8,853 nucleotides of DNA from Phenylobacterium sp. (GTDB lineage Bacteria; Pseudomonadota; Alphaproteobacteria; Caulobacterales; Caulobacteraceae), in assembly GCA_025350885.1 (NCBI GenBank), contig JANXXA010000572.1, positions 1 to 8,853 on the forward strand. Reading direction: 5' to 3'. The translations under genes were made by a program, and so were the position numbers. The notes below the pieces were generated by a model. The model saw only the letters and a program-made list of their open reading frames with translations, ran no database searches and was not told the DNA's origin. Below, piece after piece: positions 7,232 to 8,853 of the stretch (positions are counted from its first letter, which is position 1; every line of letters starts with the position of its first letter).

Positions 7232-7851
7232 CCGCGCCAGCGCCCCCCGCCGCGCGCCGCCGCACCCGCCTGTCGCCACAGGTCCGCCGCGACCAGATCC
7301 TCGACGCCGCCGCGCGGCTGATCCTCGACCTGGGGCTGTCGGCCTTTGGCATGGAGCGGCTGGCCCGCGACGCCGGGATCAGCAAGGGGCTGCTCTATGC
7401 CTATTTCCCCAGCCGCGACGCCCTGCTGGCCGCCCTGCTGCGCCGCGAGCAGGCCGAGCTTCGTGATCGCGGCATGAGCACGGCGCTGAAGGCCACGACC
7501 TTCGGCGAAGTCATCCGCCGCACCACCCGGCTCTATCTTGAGCAGATGCGCGACCGGGGCGCGCTGATCGCGCCGCTGCTGGACGATCCCTCGGTGGCCG
7601 GACTGATGGAGGCCGACAACCGCGCTGAGCGCGACCGCACGATCCGCTATTTTGTCCGGCTGACCCGACGCGAGTATGGCCTGTCCCTGCCGATGGCCAT
7701 CTCCGCTGTCGACCTGCTGATGGCGGTGACCGGTCGGGCCGGCCAGCGGGTGGCCGAACGATCGCTTGGCCTCGACGAGGCCGAGGAGATCTGCGCGCGG
7801 ATCATCGGCGGCGCCCTGGCGGCGCTGGCCGCCGGTTCCGCCGAGGTCTGA
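7228..7851 (+). CDS. TetR/AcrR-family transcriptional regulator
   Basis: The 207-residue protein has an Arg-rich N-terminal arm (10-21), then a TetR DNA-binding domain: the helix beginning [17 protein letters not shown] and the helix-turn-helix [20 protein letters not shown] (41-60), ending in the usual YxYF-type recognition helix. Residues from about 65 form the helical ligand-binding domain, which is too variable for its effector to be predicted. The start is TTG at 7228, which overlaps the beta-galactosidase stop as TTGA. No in-frame ATG precedes the helix-turn-helix and no good Shine-Dalgarno is close, so translation is probably coupled to the upstream gene. Being last in the operon with the hotdog and beta-galactosidase genes, it may autoregulate that operon and perhaps the divergent acyl-CoA dehydrogenase. 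Acyl-CoA-type ligands are common in the family, but that is only suggestive here. Confidence 0.9.
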   Translation: MTAPAPPAARRRTRLSPQVRRDQILDAAARLILDLGLSAFGMERLARDAGISKGLLYAYFPSRDALLAALLRREQAELRDRGMSTALKATTFGEVIRRTTRLYLEQMRDRGALIAPLLDDPSVAGLMEADNRAERDRTIRYFVRLTRREYGLSLPMAISAVDLLMAVTGRAGQRVAERSLGLDEAEEICARIIGGALAALAAGSAEV

Positions 7852-7867
7852 CGTCGCCGCCTGACGC

Positions 7868-7895
7868 TGCACGCGGCGCGGGACTCGCCTATATC
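7868..7895 (+). promoter_or_regulatory. Candidate housekeeping promoter of uvrC
   Basis: CCTATATC at 7888-7895 matches 7 of 8 positions of the Caulobacter -10 pattern GCTANAWC. TGCACGC at 7868-7874, 13 bases upstream, matches 5 of 7 positions of TTGACGS, and the spacing is within the known 10-14 range. Transcription would then start around 7901-7904, at or next to the uvrC ATG, giving a leaderless message. No Shine-Dalgarno is seen before that ATG, which agrees. The consensus is from recalled knowledge; the start point is inferred. Confidence 0.45.
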
Positions 7896-7902
7896 TGGCG
7901 CC

Positions 7903-8853
7903 ATGCCCACCGATATCGCCGAGGCGCCCCTGCAGGGCGCGGCGCTCATCAAGGACGAGGTCAAGCGCCTGCCCGACCGGCCGGGGGTCTATCGGATGAT
8001 GGGCGAGGGCGGCGAGGTGCTCTACGTCGGCAAGGCGCGGTCCCTGAAAAAGCGGGTGATCCAGTACGCGCAAGGGCGCTTCCACACCCAGCGTATCGCC
8101 CACATGGTCGATCTGACGCGGTCGATGGAGTTCGTCACCACCCGCACCGAGACCGACGCCCTGCTGCTCGAGATCAACCGGATCAAACAGCTGAAGCCGC
8201 GCTTCAATGTCCTCTTGCGCGACGACAAGTCGTTCCCCGAGATCGTCATCCGCCGCGAGCACCCCGCCGCCCAGCTGCGCAAACACCGCGGCGCCCACAC
8301 CATCAAGGGCGACTATTTCGGCCCCTTCGCCAGCGCCGGCGCGGTCAACCGCACGCTCAACACCCTGCAGAAGGCGTTCCTGCTCAGGTCCTGTTCCGAC
8401 AGTGTCTACGAAAGCCGCTCCCGGCCCTGCATGCTGCACCAGATCCGCCGCTGCGCCGCGCCCTGCACCGGCCTGATCGGGCTCGACGACTACGCCGCGC
8501 TGGTCGGCCAGGCCGAGGCCTTCCTGCGCGGCAAGAGCCGGGCGGTGATGCAGACCATGTCCGACGAAATGCAGGCCTGCTCCGACGACATGGAATTCGA
8601 GCGCGCCGCGCGCCTGCGCGACCGCATCCGGGCGCTCGCCTCGATCGCCCAGGAACAGCAGATCAACCCCGAGACCCTCGACGAGGCCGACGTCTTCGCG
8701 CTCTTCGCCGAGGGGGGCCAGGCCTGCGTCCAGGTGTTCTTTTTCCGGGCAGGGCAGAACTGGGGCAACCGCGCCTATTTCCCCAGGGTCGACAAGACCG
8801 ACGGGGACACCGAGGTCATGGAAGCCTTCCTCGGCCAGTTCTATGACGACAAG
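7903..8853 (+). CDS. uvrC: UvrABC excision nuclease subunit C, N-terminal part, cut at window edge
   Basis: The frame is open for 317 codons to the right edge; full UvrC is about 600-650 residues, so roughly half is present. Near the N-terminus is the GIY-YIG nuclease domain that makes the 3' incision in nucleotide excision repair: PGVY (27-30), YVGKA (41-45), R51 and E90 in [10 protein letters not shown]. Four cysteines at 164, 176, 184 and 188 have the spacing 12-8-4 seen in E. coli UvrC, where they have been linked to an iron-sulphur cluster. A UVR (UvrB-binding) motif lies around 221-248 ([13 protein letters not shown]). From about 261 the start of the RNase H-like domain for the 5' cut is visible. 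UvrC acts with UvrA and UvrB in the cytoplasm. The ATG at 7903 gives the usual N-terminus. The 51-base gap from the TetR gene and the promoter candidate suggest separate transcription. Confidence 0.97.
   Translation, partial: MPTDIAEAPLQGAALIKDEVKRLPDRPGVYRMMGEGGEVLYVGKARSLKKRVIQYAQGRFHTQRIAHMVDLTRSMEFVTTRTETDALLLEINRIKQLKPRFNVLLRDDKSFPEIVIRREHPAAQLRKHRGAHTIKGDYFGPFASAGAVNRTLNTLQKAFLLRSCSDSVYESRSRPCMLHQIRRCAAPCTGLIGLDDYAALVGQAEAFLRGKSRAVMQTMSDEMQACSDDMEFERAARLRDRIRALASIAQEQQINPETLDEADVFALFAEGGQACVQVFFFRAGQNWGNRAYFPRVDKTDGDTEVMEAFLGQFYDDK

Noticed and set aside
7835..7849. GTTC-N7-GTCT upstream of uvrC as an SOS (LexA) box
   Set aside because: The alphaproteobacterial box is GTTC-N7-GTTC; the second half has two mismatches and the site lies inside the end of the TetR coding region.
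7855..7878. CGCCGC-N12-GCGGCG hairpin after the TetR gene, as a terminator
   Set aside because: It is a six-base GC stem with a 12-base loop and no T-run, and it overlaps the -35 of the candidate uvrC promoter. Such pairs are common by chance at this GC content.
6988..8439. Long open frame on the minus strand, 483 codons, across TetR and uvrC
   Set aside because: It spans three well-supported plus-strand genes, has a low-complexity antisense composition and no recognisable domain.

Overview
The window is GC-rich DNA throughout, with dense coding on both strands and short intergenic gaps. It most resembles an alphaproteobacterial chromosome of the Caulobacter/Phenylobacter­ium kind. That placement is an inference: the sugar dehydrogenase resembles Caulobacter XylB, one promoter-like site fits the Caulobacter housekeeping consensus, and several genes use TTG starts. 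No mobile element, tRNA, rRNA, CRISPR array or large repeat was seen.

Layout: (1) bases 1-570, minus strand, carry the N-terminal part of an SppA-type membrane signal-peptide peptidase, cut by the window edge just after its catalytic lysine. (2) After a 220-base divergent gap, bases 791-3094 on the plus strand hold an SDR sugar dehydrogenase-like gene and a sodium/sugar symporter-like (SSS, SLC5-type) gene. (3) Bases 3099-4262, minus strand, encode an acyl-CoA dehydrogenase that converges on the symporter, with only 4 bases between the two stop codons. (4) An 86-base divergent gap follows, then a plus-strand operon at 4349-7851: a MaoC-like hotdog protein, a family 42 beta-galactosidase and a TetR regulator. 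The last two overlap by four bases. (5) uvrC starts at 7903 and runs off the right edge after 317 codons.

How they may work together: the dehydrogenase, symporter and beta-galactosidase could form a small sugar-use set in which galactosides are cleaved in the cytoplasm, a monosaccharide is taken up with sodium, and the sugar is oxidised at C1. The acyl-CoA dehydrogenase and hotdog protein, transcribed divergently from a shared gap, look like a second, acyl-CoA-related pair. The TetR gene shares an operon with both the hotdog and beta-galactosidase genes, so it could control either function. sppA and uvrC are housekeeping genes at the edges.

I did not find a convincing undescribed system. The points most worth checking are a nine-codon leader ORF whose stop overlaps the beta-galactosidase start, the mixed sugar/acyl-CoA operon, and a probable leaderless uvrC transcript.
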